Assembly (NCBI GenBank): GCA_030372865.1
Contig: JAUCQE010000414.1
Span: forward strand, 1 to 33,467
Source of the DNA: Pyrinomonadaceae bacterium
Lineage (GTDB): Bacteria > Acidobacteriota > Blastocatellia > Pyrinomonadales > Pyrinomonadaceae
Length of the DNA stretch: 33,467 nt
Direction: 5' to 3'
Positions 10,120-18,742 of the stretch are shown here, one piece after another (positions within the stretch are counted from its first letter, which is position 1; each line of letters starts with the position of its first letter). The position numbers were made by a program, and so were the translations under genes. Under the pieces are notes generated by a model that was not told where the DNA came from, ran no database searches, and saw only the letters and a list, made by a program, of their open reading frames with translations.

Positions 10120-10890
10120 CTATTCGCGGTAGCGTGCCCGCCCGGCGATCCGGTCGTACAGCCATGCCGGAAATATTCTTCCCGCCCTGACAAAAGTGGC
10201 AAGCTGCCACGGAAAAGCGGCAAATTTCTTTTTCCGTTCGATCGCACGCAGAAAATACGGTATCGAATCCTCCAACTCCATGATGAACGGCATTTTTGCC
10301 TCGCGGCCCGAGGTCAGCGGCGTCTTGATGAAACCGGGTTGGATGATCGTCACCGCGACGCCCTTATGCTGTACGTCGAGGCGAATGCTCTCGAAGAATG
10401 CAGTCATTCCCGCTTTGCTCGCGCAGTAGGCGGCCGATCTCGGCAAGCCGCGAAAACCCGCGAGGCTCGAGATCGCGACCAATTGGCCCTCGCCGCGTTC
10501 GACCATCTGCGGCAGAACCGCGTGCACGGAATTCACGGCTCCGATCAGGTTCGTATCGATCACCTTTTTCACGGCCGCGGGCAGCAGTTTGCGGGTCTCT
10601 TCGTTGTTTCCGCCGATGCCCGCATTCGCGATCATGACGTCGATATGCCCAAACTCGCTGCGAAGTTCGTCCGCCGCCTCAAAAACGGCCTGCTCGTCGG
10701 TCACGTCCGCCGGAAAGACCCGAACCGTCGCGTCCACGGCCCTGCAGCGGTCCGCAAGGTCGTCCAAAAGCTCTTTCCGCCTCGCCAAAAGGCCTAAGAT
10801 CGCACCTTTCTTTGCAAATGCGACCGCCAAACCCTCACCGATCCCGCTTGAGGCACCCGTCAGAAACACGACTTTTCCGTTCCATTCCAT
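10120..10890 (-). CDS. Short-chain dehydrogenase/reductase family oxidoreductase
   Basis: TGASSGIGEGLA cofactor motif, NAG (IANAGIGG), YCASKAG catalytic motif. ATG at 10890 (MEWNGKVVFLTGAS) preferred over the GTG at 10926 in the ORF track. Confidence 0.9.
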   Translation of the reverse strand: MEWNGKVVFLTGASSGIGEGLAVAFAKKGAILGLLARRKELLDDLADRCRAVDATVRVFPADVTDEQAVFEAADELRSEFGHIDVMIANAGIGGNNEETRKLLPAAVKKVIDTNLIGAVNSVHAVLPQMVERGEGQLVAISSLAGFRGLPRSAAYCASKAGMTAFFESIRLDVQHKGVAVTIIQPGFIKTPLTSGREAKMPFIMELEDSIPYFLRAIERKKKFAAFPWQLATFVRAGRIFPAWLYDRIAGRARYRE

Positions 10891-10931
10891 AGGCCATCTT
10901 GCCGCCCGAGTATTTCGCGGCAGCACTCGTT

Positions 10932-11660
10932 CTATTCAATTCTTCCAAATACCGGGCACTTCAACTCAGCCGCTTTAACGACAGCTTCGCCGTATGCACG
11001 TTTGAATTCAGGGTCGTTCCGGTCGAACTCCAGCTTGATCCTAGCCGTTTCGATCTCAGCCAACGCGTCGGAACATTCCTGCTTGCGCGAAAAGTCGCTG
11101 CCGTCGTCGGTCAGTATCACGAACGCCGAGGGGAACGACGGCAGGTAGGCGACGCGAAACGCCTCGCCCTGGCCCGGATAACGGACCGAATTCGCGGACG
11201 GATAAACGTTGAAATCCCACGTTTCGAAGTGTGTTTCGTAATTTTCGCCGGCTGCCGTCTTGAAAATTACGTTGTGTCGCATTACGCGCGATTTGTTGAG
11301 GTATTTGCTCGTCGCTTCGATGCCGGTAACGCGGGCGTCGGCGGTGTTTCCGTAGTTAACGATCAGGTAACCGTCCAAAACATGCGGAAAGATCATGTTC
11401 ACCAGCGAGAATACGAAAACGCCGATCGATAAAAAGAACGCCCCGATCACGGCAAAATAAAGCAATTTCTGCTGTATTCGATTGACGTTCGCTCCGCCGC
11501 CGTCTTCCGCCGCACGATTCGCTTTAAGGCTCGACCAAGCAAATGCGAACCATCCGAAGCCAAGCAGACACGTAAGTATCGACACCACAAGTGCGGTGAT
11601 CCAATTATTCGCAAGCAAAAACAGGATGAAGGAAAGAAACTCCATAGTTAGCAGCGGCAA
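10932..11660 (-). CDS. DUF3592-like membrane protein
   Basis: Hydrophobic N-terminal segments and a DUF3592-like pattern (DARVTGIEATSK...HNVIFKTAAGENYETHFE...YPGQGEAFRVAYLP). Family call is by eye. Confidence 0.6.
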   Translation of the reverse strand: MPLLTMEFLSFILFLLANNWITALVVSILTCLLGFGWFAFAWSSLKANRAAEDGGGANVNRIQQKLLYFAVIGAFFLSIGVFVFSLVNMIFPHVLDGYLIVNYGNTADARVTGIEATSKYLNKSRVMRHNVIFKTAAGENYETHFETWDFNVYPSANSVRYPGQGEAFRVAYLPSFPSAFVILTDDGSDFSRKQECSDALAEIETARIKLEFDRNDPEFKRAYGEAVVKAAELKCPVFGRIE

Positions 11661-11805
11661 AACGGCTCAGATAATGCCGAGGACTCGAATGTTATAACGT
11701 TTTTCCGGGCGGATCGCCAAAAGGACGCGGAAAATGTACGAAAAGCAGGCAAATGCGGCCCATTTTTCGAAGAAACTGCCTGATCAAATGAAAAAACGGC
11801 TTGCT

Positions 11806-11991
11806 CAAACCATTTGATGGGCCCACCAAATCTATTGAGCAACCGATCAAATCATTTGAGCAGCCATCAAACCGTTCGAACAGCCGTTCAACTCATTTGA
11901 GCAAGCGATCAAATCGTCTGAGCAACCGATCAGATAGTTTGAACCGGCAATAAATCGTTCGCATAGGCGGAAAAATCGTTTGCACAAGCGG
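11806..11991. repeat. Degenerate tandem array of about nine 21-bp units, consensus near CAAATCRTTTGAGCARCCGAT
   Basis: Units begin at 11806, 11827, 11848 (20 nt), 11868, 11889, 11910, 11931, 11952 (19 nt), 11971; a weak extra unit may lie at 11785-11805. Confidence 0.85.
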
Positions 11992-12009
11992 TTTTTCGGG
12001 AAGATCCGG

Positions 12010-12462
12010 CTAACAAAGGTCGGCAACGTGCGGGCCGAGAGCTTTTAGGGCATTGGCAAGGTCGTTTTGTTTGATAAGTATGTGGTCGCGTGAAAATGCG
12101 GAAAGTGGAAGGACGGAGATGCCGGCGTCGGCGAGTATCCGCGTCACTTCGGCCATGAATCCCACATGCGTGAAATCGAGGATCGTATCGAATGTCAGCA
12201 TCCTAAAACCGCGTTCGGTCTTTGCCTGCCCGAGCCCGCTGCGAATATTCGCGAAATCGACGTCGTCGAGGAGCAAAGTCACCTCGAACGCGTCCATCAG
12301 TATCATGAACGGAGCCGTCATCCGCGGACTCAACTCGGGATCGCGGATCAACGCCGACCACTGCTCCTTCGTCAGCGAAACAAGCGAAAAGCTCTCCGCC
12401 GCGACGATGACCCTGGAGCCCGCAAGCAGTTCCCTCGGGTCCTGTGACTTTGAATTTTCCAT
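12010..12462 (-). CDS. ACT-domain (CASTOR-like) regulatory protein
   Basis: FTHVGFMAEVTRILADAGISVLPLSAFSRDHILIKQNDLANALKAL is a typical C-terminal ACT domain. Confidence 0.75.
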   Translation of the reverse strand: MENSKSQDPRELLAGSRVIVAAESFSLVSLTKEQWSALIRDPELSPRMTAPFMILMDAFEVTLLLDDVDFANIRSGLGQAKTERGFRMLTFDTILDFTHVGFMAEVTRILADAGISVLPLSAFSRDHILIKQNDLANALKALGPHVADLC

Positions 12463-12477
12463 TAGATGAATTTTCGA

Positions 12478-12576
12478 TCAGCTAAATAGAAACCAGATCA
12501 GCAACGCTATCAAACCGATCGCAGGCAAACCGAACCCGATCACCGTCTGGAACGATTCACGTTTTGAAAGACTCAT
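12478..12576 (-). CDS. Putative 32-aa single-TM small membrane protein
   Basis: Own translation: MSLSKRESFQTVIGFGLPAIGLIALLIWFLFS*; GAGGTG 5 nt upstream of ATG (inside the last codons of the RNase J gene), start 2 nt after the RNase J stop. Not in the ORF track because it is short. Confidence 0.6.
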   Translation of the reverse strand: MSLSKRESFQTVIGFGLPAIGLIALLIWFLFS

Positions 12577-12578
12577 GG

Positions 12579-14249
12579 TCACACCTCAACAACCGTGGTT
12601 ACGATAACGGGCTTCGTGCCCAGTTCTTTTTGGACGAAGCGTTTCATGTGAAGGCGTAGGTTTTCGCGGAAGACCGTTCGGTCGGCGACCTGTTCGCGTT
12701 TCATTTCGCCGATCGCGTCGGAGACGGCCTGGCGTGCCTCGGCGGCAAAGCCGTTAAGCGGGTCGATGCCTGCAACACCCGTGAACGTTACGTGCGGCTC
12801 GCCGATGAGCGTATGAGCTTTCTTGTCGATGCTTACGACAAGGTTGATCGCCCCGCCGTAGGCAAGTTTCTTTCGCTCGCGGACAATGTCGTACTCGATC
12901 TCCTCGAGGGATTCTTCGTCGATAAAGGTCTTGTGCAGGTCGTGTTTTTCGACCACGCGGGCGCCGAAATCGTCTAACTCAAGCAGGTCGCCGTTTTCGA
13001 TAAGGATAATGTTGTCATCCCCGTAGCCCGCGACGTGGTTCTTCACGTATTCCTTATGCCTGAAAAGCATTCGATACTCGCCGTGGATCGGCACCAGGTA
13101 CCGCGGTTTGGCAGTCTCGACCATTATCTTGATGTCTTCCTGCGACGCGTGTCCGGAAACGTGTACGAGCCGGCGTTTCTCCTCGATGATGTTCGCCCCG
13201 CGTTTATAAAGGTGTCCGATAAGGCGGCTGATGTTCTTCTCGTTGCCGGGAATGATGCGTGCCGAGAGAACGACCGTGTCGCCCTTTCCGATCTCCATGC
13301 CTTTGTAGGTCGACGTCGCCATGTTCCACAGCGCCGCCCGCATCTCGCCCTGCGAACCGGTGACGAGGAAGCAAAGCTCATCGTCGTCATACATCCGGGC
13401 TTCGCTAAGCGGCACGAGCGTGTCACCCAAGAGCTTCAACAGCCCGAGTTCCTCGGCGATCTCGACGTTCTTCACCATCGAACGCCCGAGAATGCAGACC
13501 TTTCGGCCGTATTCGTGTGCGAGGTCAAAGATTATCTGTAGCCGGTGGATCGAAGAAGAGAACGTGGAAACGAATAGCCGGCCTTCGGTCTCTTCGAATA
13601 TCTCCCGAAAAGCCGGGATCACATCCTGCTCCGACGGCGTCCGGCCCGCAACCGTCGCATTGGTCGAATCACCCAACAGTGCCAGCACGCCTTCCTCGCC
13701 GTACTTCCCGAGCGTCTTGAGGTCATACGGCGGCCCGACGACGGGCGTGTCGTCGATCTTATAGTCACCGGTGTGAATGATCGTCCCGAGCGGGGTTTTG
13801 ATCGCAAGCGAAAAGCAATCTACGAGCGAATGCGATGCGTGGATGAACTCGATCGAAAAACTTCCGATCTCGGCAATGTCGTTCGCGTCAACGCGATGCA
13901 GCAGAACATCGTCGAGCATATCGTGCTCGTCCAGACGCCGTTCGATCAGTGCCTGCGTAAACCGCGACGCATAGACAGGAAGATTGAATTTCTTAAGGAT
14001 GTAAGGAAGTGCCCCGATATGGTCTTCGTGACCGTGCGTGAGAACGATCGCCGTCAGGTCGTCACGATACTCTTCCAAAAAGTCGAAATTCGGTATCGAA
14101 ATATCGACGCCGAACGGAGTTTCCTCCGGAAAGCCCATGCCGGCGTCAATGACGATCATCTCGTCGCGGTACCGGATGCCCATGCAGTTCATCCCGAATT
14201 CGCCGATGCCGCCGAGCGGAATGATCTCGATCTTGCTCAAAGTTCCCAA
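12579..14249 (-). CDS. rnj: Ribonuclease J (MBL/beta-CASP family)
   Basis: LTHGHEDHIGALPYILKKFNLPVYAS, HTGDYKIDDTPVVG, LGDSTNATVAGRTPSE, VHVSGHASQEDI, PIHGEYRML. Confidence 0.95.
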   Translation of the reverse strand: MGTLSKIEIIPLGGIGEFGMNCMGIRYRDEMIVIDAGMGFPEETPFGVDISIPNFDFLEEYRDDLTAIVLTHGHEDHIGALPYILKKFNLPVYASRFTQALIERRLDEHDMLDDVLLHRVDANDIAEIGSFSIEFIHASHSLVDCFSLAIKTPLGTIIHTGDYKIDDTPVVGPPYDLKTLGKYGEEGVLALLGDSTNATVAGRTPSEQDVIPAFREIFEETEGRLFVSTFSSSIHRLQIIFDLAHEYGRKVCILGRSMVKNVEIAEELGLLKLLGDTLVPLSEARMYDDDELCFLVTGSQGEMRAALWNMATSTYKGMEIGKGDTVVLSARIIPGNEKNISRLIGHLYKRGANIIEEKRRLVHVSGHASQEDIKIMVETAKPRYLVPIHGEYRMLFRHKEYVKNHVAGYGDDNIILIENGDLLELDDFGARVVEKHDLHKTFIDEESLEEIEYDIVRERKKLAYGGAINLVVSIDKKAHTLIGEPHVTFTGVAGIDPLNGFAAEARQAVSDAIGEMKREQVADRTVFRENLRLHMKRFVQKELGTKPVIVTTVVEV

Positions 14250-14335
14250 ACTCCCTGCTAAATTACTGAAAACGAAATGATATCACATCCGGAACGTGAC
14301 TTTTTGATATGAGCACCTTTATGCCGTTTCGAATC

Positions 14336-14364
14336 TTGACTAATAAATAACGATTAGATAGTAT
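14336..14364 (+). promoter_or_regulatory. Sigma-70-like promoter for the terC riboswitch transcript
   Basis: TTGACT (14336-14341), 17-bp spacer, TAGTAT (14359-14364); predicted start just before the aptamer. Confidence 0.7.
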
Positions 14365-14377
14365 TGCGACTGACAAT

Positions 14378-14478
14378 TTAAGGGGAGTAGATCACCCAAA
14401 CGGGTTCTCCGCGTCGTCATTACAATCGTTTTTGTCGGAAACGATTCGGCACGGGGAAGCAAGTATCGAGACCTTTTA
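14378..14478 (+). ncRNA. yybP-ykoY (manganese-sensing) riboswitch aptamer
   Basis: AAGGGGAGTAG (14380-14390), GTCGTCA, internal hairpins CCC-AAAC-GGG and ATCGTTT...AAACGAT, closing strand GCAAGTATCGAGACCTTTT; lies upstream of a TerC gene as in known members. Confidence 0.88.
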
Positions 14479-14521
14479 CGACGTTTTTCAAAACATTCGT
14501 CGTGAGAGGTTTTTCCTTTTT
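14471..14521 (+). terminator. Riboswitch-controlled intrinsic terminator (mutually exclusive with aptamer P1)
   Basis: ACCTTTTACGACG (14471-14483) pairs over 13 bp (two G-U) with CGTCGTGAGAGGT (14498-14510), followed by TTTTCCTTTTT. Confidence 0.8.
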
Positions 14522-14550
14522 GCGGCTTAATAATTAGGAGATTATCGCAA

Positions 14551-15600
14551 ATGATACTGTTCCCGTTCGCTGAGTATTGGTGGTTCTACGGCCTCTTTAC
14601 TCTTTTTGTCCTCTTAATGCTTGCGCTCGACCTGGGCGTATTCCACCGTAAGGCACACGAGGTCTCGTTCAAGGAAGCAAGCATCTGGAGCGTAGTCTGG
14701 GTCTCGCTCGCCCTGATATTCAATTACGTCTTATATCGTTACGCGTTGTGGAAGTTTCCACAGGACGAGCGGTTGCTCGCGATCCCGAACTTCAACCCGG
14801 ACCTAGCCGCGTGGAACGTCTCGCTCGAGTTTCTTACCGGCTACATCGTCGAAAAATCGCTCTCGGTCGATAACATCTTCATCTTCGTGATGGTGTTCGC
14901 ATACTTTGCGATCCCGACGAAGTATCAGCACAGGGTACTTTTCTACGGCATCCTCGGCGCGCTCGTCTTCCGTGCGATCTTCATCGCGATGGGTTCTGCT
15001 CTCATGCAGTTCCATTGGGTCATCTACCTGTTCGGTGCGTTCCTGATCATCACGGGTATAAAGATGTTCTTCGCGAGCAACGAAGTGATCGAGCCGGAAA
15101 AGAATTTCCTTATAAGGCTCTTCCGAAAATTCATGCCCGTCTCGCCAAAGCTGGATGGCAATAACTTCTTTTCAAAGATCGACGGCCGTCGGCACGCGAC
15201 GCCGCTGTTCATCGCCCTGCTGTTCCTTGAGGCGACTGACATCATATTCGCGGTCGACAGCGTTCCGGCTATCTTCGCTATTACTGCTGAGCCGATGATC
15301 GTCTTCACGTCGAACATATTCGCGATCCTCGGACTTCGCTCGATGTACTTCATGCTCGCAGGTGTGATCGACAAGTTCCACCTGCTCAAGTACGGACTGG
15401 CTGTCGTCCTCGTATTTGTCGGTTTAAAGATGGTTTGGCTGAATGACGCGTTCGGCGGCAAGTTCCCGATCAACTGGTCGCTCGGCATCATCATCGGCGT
15501 CATCGGGCTTTCAGTCGTTCTTTCGCTGCTCATCCCGCCCAAAATCGAGAAAGAAGCGGTTAGCACGACGCTTGAGCCGGCCAGCGATGAGTCGAAATAA
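14551..15600 (+). CDS. TerC/Alx family integral membrane protein (probable Mn2+ exporter)
   Basis: LTGYIVEKSLSVDNIFIFVMVF and FLEATDIIFAVDSVPAIFAIT are TerC signatures; SD TAGGAG upstream. Confidence 0.93.
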   Translation: MILFPFAEYWWFYGLFTLFVLLMLALDLGVFHRKAHEVSFKEASIWSVVWVSLALIFNYVLYRYALWKFPQDERLLAIPNFNPDLAAWNVSLEFLTGYIVEKSLSVDNIFIFVMVFAYFAIPTKYQHRVLFYGILGALVFRAIFIAMGSALMQFHWVIYLFGAFLIITGIKMFFASNEVIEPEKNFLIRLFRKFMPVSPKLDGNNFFSKIDGRRHATPLFIALLFLEATDIIFAVDSVPAIFAITAEPMIVFTSNIFAILGLRSMYFMLAGVIDKFHLLKYGLAVVLVFVGLKMVWLNDAFGGKFPINWSLGIIIGVIGLSVVLSLLIPPKIEKEAVSTTLEPASDESK

Positions 15601-15652
15601 CGGGTACTTCTTCGTTCCCGGGCGTGGCAAGAGGTAGTGCTCGCCAACTGCA

Positions 15653-16450
15653 CTACCTGCCCGGAATGGCTCCGAGCAATCGGAGCCATTCATCTTTTGA
15701 AATGGTCTCGGCCCGCCGGCTTGGATCGATACCCGCGTGTTCCAGCACCGCCGCGGCATTTGGTACTACAGGTCTTAGATTGTTAAGGATCGTCTTTCGC
15801 CGCTGGCTGAACGAGGCGGACACGATGCGTCTGAACGCCTCCGCGTCTTGAACCTCACTTTCTATCGGAACCAGCCGAACTACTGAACTCCAGATCTTCG
15901 GCCGCGGCTTGAAAGCCTCGGGCGGAACATCAAAAAGCTTCTCGACCCTCAAGAACGCCTCGCACAATACTGAGAGGAAGCCCCTCTCCGAGTCTCCGGG
16001 CTTTGCCGCGATGCGGTCGACGACCTCGCGTTGAAACATCAGGACCATCTGCGAAAAGCACTCACGCTGCTCGATCAGTCTCTGCAGTATTGCCGTTGAG
16101 ATGTAATACGGAAGGTTTGCCGCGAGCTTTGCCGTTTTCCCGGGAGAGGTCTTTTCTATCAGTTCGTGAAAGTCGACCGTCAGAGCGTTCGCTTCGATGA
16201 CACTGAAATTCGAGCTTTCGGCAAACTGCTCACGCAGCAGCGGAACAAGCTCTCGGTCGAGTTCGATCGCAATGATTTTCGCACCCGAAGCCACCAGCCC
16301 ATCAGTTAACGCACCTCGGCCCGGCCCGATCTCGAACACAAGATCCGCTGGCTCCGGATCGACAGCCTCGTGTATCCGCCGGATCACCGTTCGGTCGATC
16401 AGAAAATTCTGTCCTAGCGATTTCTTTGCAAAGGCCTCTTTCCGCATCAT
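15653..16450 (-). CDS. rsmA: 16S rRNA (adenine1518/1519-N6)-dimethyltransferase
   Basis: KKSLGQNFLID, FEIGPGRGALTDGL, AANLPYYISTAIL motifs. Confidence 0.95.
   Translation of the reverse strand: MMRKEAFAKKSLGQNFLIDRTVIRRIHEAVDPEPADLVFEIGPGRGALTDGLVASGAKIIAIELDRELVPLLREQFAESSNFSVIEANALTVDFHELIEKTSPGKTAKLAANLPYYISTAILQRLIEQRECFSQMVLMFQREVVDRIAAKPGDSERGFLSVLCEAFLRVEKLFDVPPEAFKPRPKIWSSVVRLVPIESEVQDAEAFRRIVSASFSQRRKTILNNLRPVVPNAAAVLEHAGIDPSRRAETISKDEWLRLLGAIPGR
15665..15698 (+). terminator. Hairpin at convergent terC/rsmA ends, candidate terC terminator inside the rsmA 3' coding end
   Basis: AATGGCTCCGA-GCAA-TCGGAGCCATT (11-bp perfect stem, GNRA loop), followed by CATCTTTT. A second perfect 9-bp stem AGGTAGTGC/GCACTACCT lies at 15632-15658. 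Confidence 0.55.
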
Positions 16451-16485
16451 AGGTCCGTTTCAAAGCCGCCAAGTGACGGTTTTTC

Positions 16486-16514
16486 TTGTATTTCCGAACA
16501 ATTTAGATTATAAA
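16486..16514 (+). promoter_or_regulatory. Candidate promoter for the DUF1800-DUF1501 pair
   Basis: TTGTAT-17 bp-TATAAA upstream of ATG 16580. Confidence 0.4.
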
Positions 16515-16579
16515 CTGTGAAACAGTTTTTCCGCGCCGCGATTCTGCGACGCTTGTAGTGAACCTCCGGAGCATTCTCT

Positions 16580-18736
16580 ATGTTACAACGAACAGCCCTC
16601 CTAACCGCGATAGTGCTGTCAATAGCATCCGCGATCTTTGGCCAATTCGATCCAGACCCAAATTCACCGACCCCGGTCCTGCTTGCAGATGGCAAGTCAG
16701 ACCGTGTTTGGGCCGAGGGGTTTGACGCGAGCGGCAACACGAAAGGAGCCGTCCGCGATGCATTCCGCCCGAACCGCAACATGGAGGTAACGCTCCGCAT
16801 TCAGAACGTGCAGATGCTTCCGGGCGAGGACATGAACTCGGTCCGCGCCTACCTGCGTCAGCGGAGCGGAAAGACGTTCGAACTTCAGAACCTCTCGATG
16901 ATCCAGTCGGAAAAAGGTACGCACGCTCTTACCGTTCGGCTCTTCGACAAGGACGGCTTTCGCGGCCAGCCTGTCGCCGACGGCGAGTCGCTGATCTACG
17001 TTACCTGGCGTGGACTGCGAAGCAACGTACTGAAGATCCGCCTCGGAAATTCGGATGCGGAGATCAAGGTGCCTGCCGAACTTGCGGACCGATCCGGTCT
17101 TAAAAAGGAAGACTCGACCGATGATTACGTCGGCTATCGCTGGTCGGGTGACCGCATACGCTTTCTCGAACAGGCGGCGTTCGGGCCGTCGACTCTCGAG
17201 GACTCGCGGCTCAGGCGTATCGGCATCCGCACCTGGCTCGCCGAGCAATTCGAGAGGAGCTATCCGACATTTCCGTTTCCCAATATTGACCAGAAGCCTA
17301 CCGCTCCGCCGTCAGACTGCCAGCTCACGACGTTCCCGTCATGCTATCGCGAGCATTACACGATGGGCCCGCTTCAGCGTTGGTTCTTTACCGAGGCGTT
17401 GTACGGCGATGCCCAGCTTCGCCATCGCGTCGCGTGGGCCCTCAGTCAGATCTGGGTGACGTCCGGTGTGGGCGTTCAACAATCCAGCCATCAGATCGCT
17501 TATTTCAAGACCGTCAGCGAGAATGCCTTGGGAAACTATCGCGACCTGATGCGCGCCGTCACGCTTAACCCGGCGATGGGTCACTACCTCGACATGGCCC
17601 GCAGCACCAAGACCAACCCGAACGAGAATTATCCGCGCGAGATACTTCAGCTTTTCTCGATCGGTTTGTACAAGCTGAATCCTGACGGCACCCCGCAGTT
17701 GGACAATGAGGGCCGCCCGATCGATACCTACGACCAGCAGATAATAAACGATCTTTCCAAGGTCTTCACCGGCTGGACGTTCTGCAATCAGACTTGCACC
17801 AATTCGCGTCCCGGCATCGTCAACTACAAGGACCCGATGATCGTGGTCCCGACAAATCACGACACGACCGCGAAGACGCTGCTCGATTATCCGAACGCCG
17901 TCCACCGCGTCATTCCGGCCTGCGAGGACTGCACGACCGCGGATGCGACGAGGCAGTACGCTAACGAGTCACTTTCGAAAGCGCTCGATAACATCTTCAA
18001 TCACCCGAACGTCGGCCCGTTCATCGGCCGCCTCCTGATCCAGCATCTCGTTACGAGCGACCCGTCGCCGGCCTATGTTCAGCGCGTTGCCGCTGCATTC
18101 GATGACAACGGCCTCGGCGTACGCGGCGATATGAAGTCGGTGATCCGTGCCATCCTGCTCGACCCCGAAGCACGCGGCGACATCAAGACGGCACCGCGAT
18201 ATGGCAAGCTTCGCGAGCCGGTCCAACTGATCACGAACCTTGGCCGCATCTTCCCGGCTAAGGATTTCGCCGGTTTGAGCCGCAGCGATGGTGCCCTTGG
18301 CGCGTATAGCACGAAACTCGGCCAGAACCCGTTCAACGCGCCGACCGTGTTCAACTATTTCACACCGACATTCGTGGTTCCCGGAACAACGATTAACGCA
18401 CCGGAGTTTGAGATATTAAACACGGGCCACGCGGTCTCGAGGACGAATTTCCTACACACGCTGGTCTTCGAGGGCCTGACGGCAAACGCGACCGACTCGC
18501 TTCGCGGGACTTCGCTGGACACGAGCGAGTTTGACGCTCTCGCGGCAGGCGACCCGACCGGCAATGCCGTACTCGACGCTCTTAGCGCAAAGATGATGCA
18601 CGGAACGCTGTCAGCCGCACATCGCGAGGCTATCCGCACGGCGATGTTGGCCGTTCCCGAGACCGACCCCTCAAGGCGGGTCCGAACTGCGGTCTACTTG
18701 CTCGCCGCTTCTTCCCAGTATCAAGTGCAGAGGTAA
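16580..18736 (+). CDS. DUF1800 domain-containing protein (exported)
   Basis: Signal-like N-terminus; FLEQAAFGPS, NYPREILQLFSIGLYKLN, VFTGWTF, FNAPTVFNYF typical of DUF1800. Confidence 0.9.
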   Translation: MLQRTALLTAIVLSIASAIFGQFDPDPNSPTPVLLADGKSDRVWAEGFDASGNTKGAVRDAFRPNRNMEVTLRIQNVQMLPGEDMNSVRAYLRQRSGKTFELQNLSMIQSEKGTHALTVRLFDKDGFRGQPVADGESLIYVTWRGLRSNVLKIRLGNSDAEIKVPAELADRSGLKKEDSTDDYVGYRWSGDRIRFLEQAAFGPSTLEDSRLRRIGIRTWLAEQFERSYPTFPFPNIDQKPTAPPSDCQLTTFPSCYREHYTMGPLQRWFFTEALYGDAQLRHRVAWALSQIWVTSGVGVQQSSHQIAYFKTVSENALGNYRDLMRAVTLNPAMGHYLDMARSTKTNPNENYPREILQLFSIGLYKLNPDGTPQLDNEGRPIDTYDQQIINDLSKVFTGWTFCNQTCTNSRPGIVNYKDPMIVVPTNHDTTAKTLLDYPNAVHRVIPACEDCTTADATRQYANESLSKALDNIFNHPNVGPFIGRLLIQHLVTSDPSPAYVQRVAAAFDDNGLGVRGDMKSVIRAILLDPEARGDIKTAPRYGKLREPVQLITNLGRIFPAKDFAGLSRSDGALGAYSTKLGQNPFNAPTVFNYFTPTFVVPGTTINAPEFEILNTGHAVSRTNFLHTLVFEGLTANATDSLRGTSLDTSEFDALAAGDPTGNAVLDALSAKMMHGTLSAAHREAIRTAMLAVPETDPSRRVRTAVYLLAASSQYQVQR

Positions 18737-18742
18737 AGCCAG

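Noticed and set aside
11806-11991. CRISPR array
   Set aside because: Units of 21 bp are contiguous and degenerate with no unique spacers, and no cas genes are nearby.
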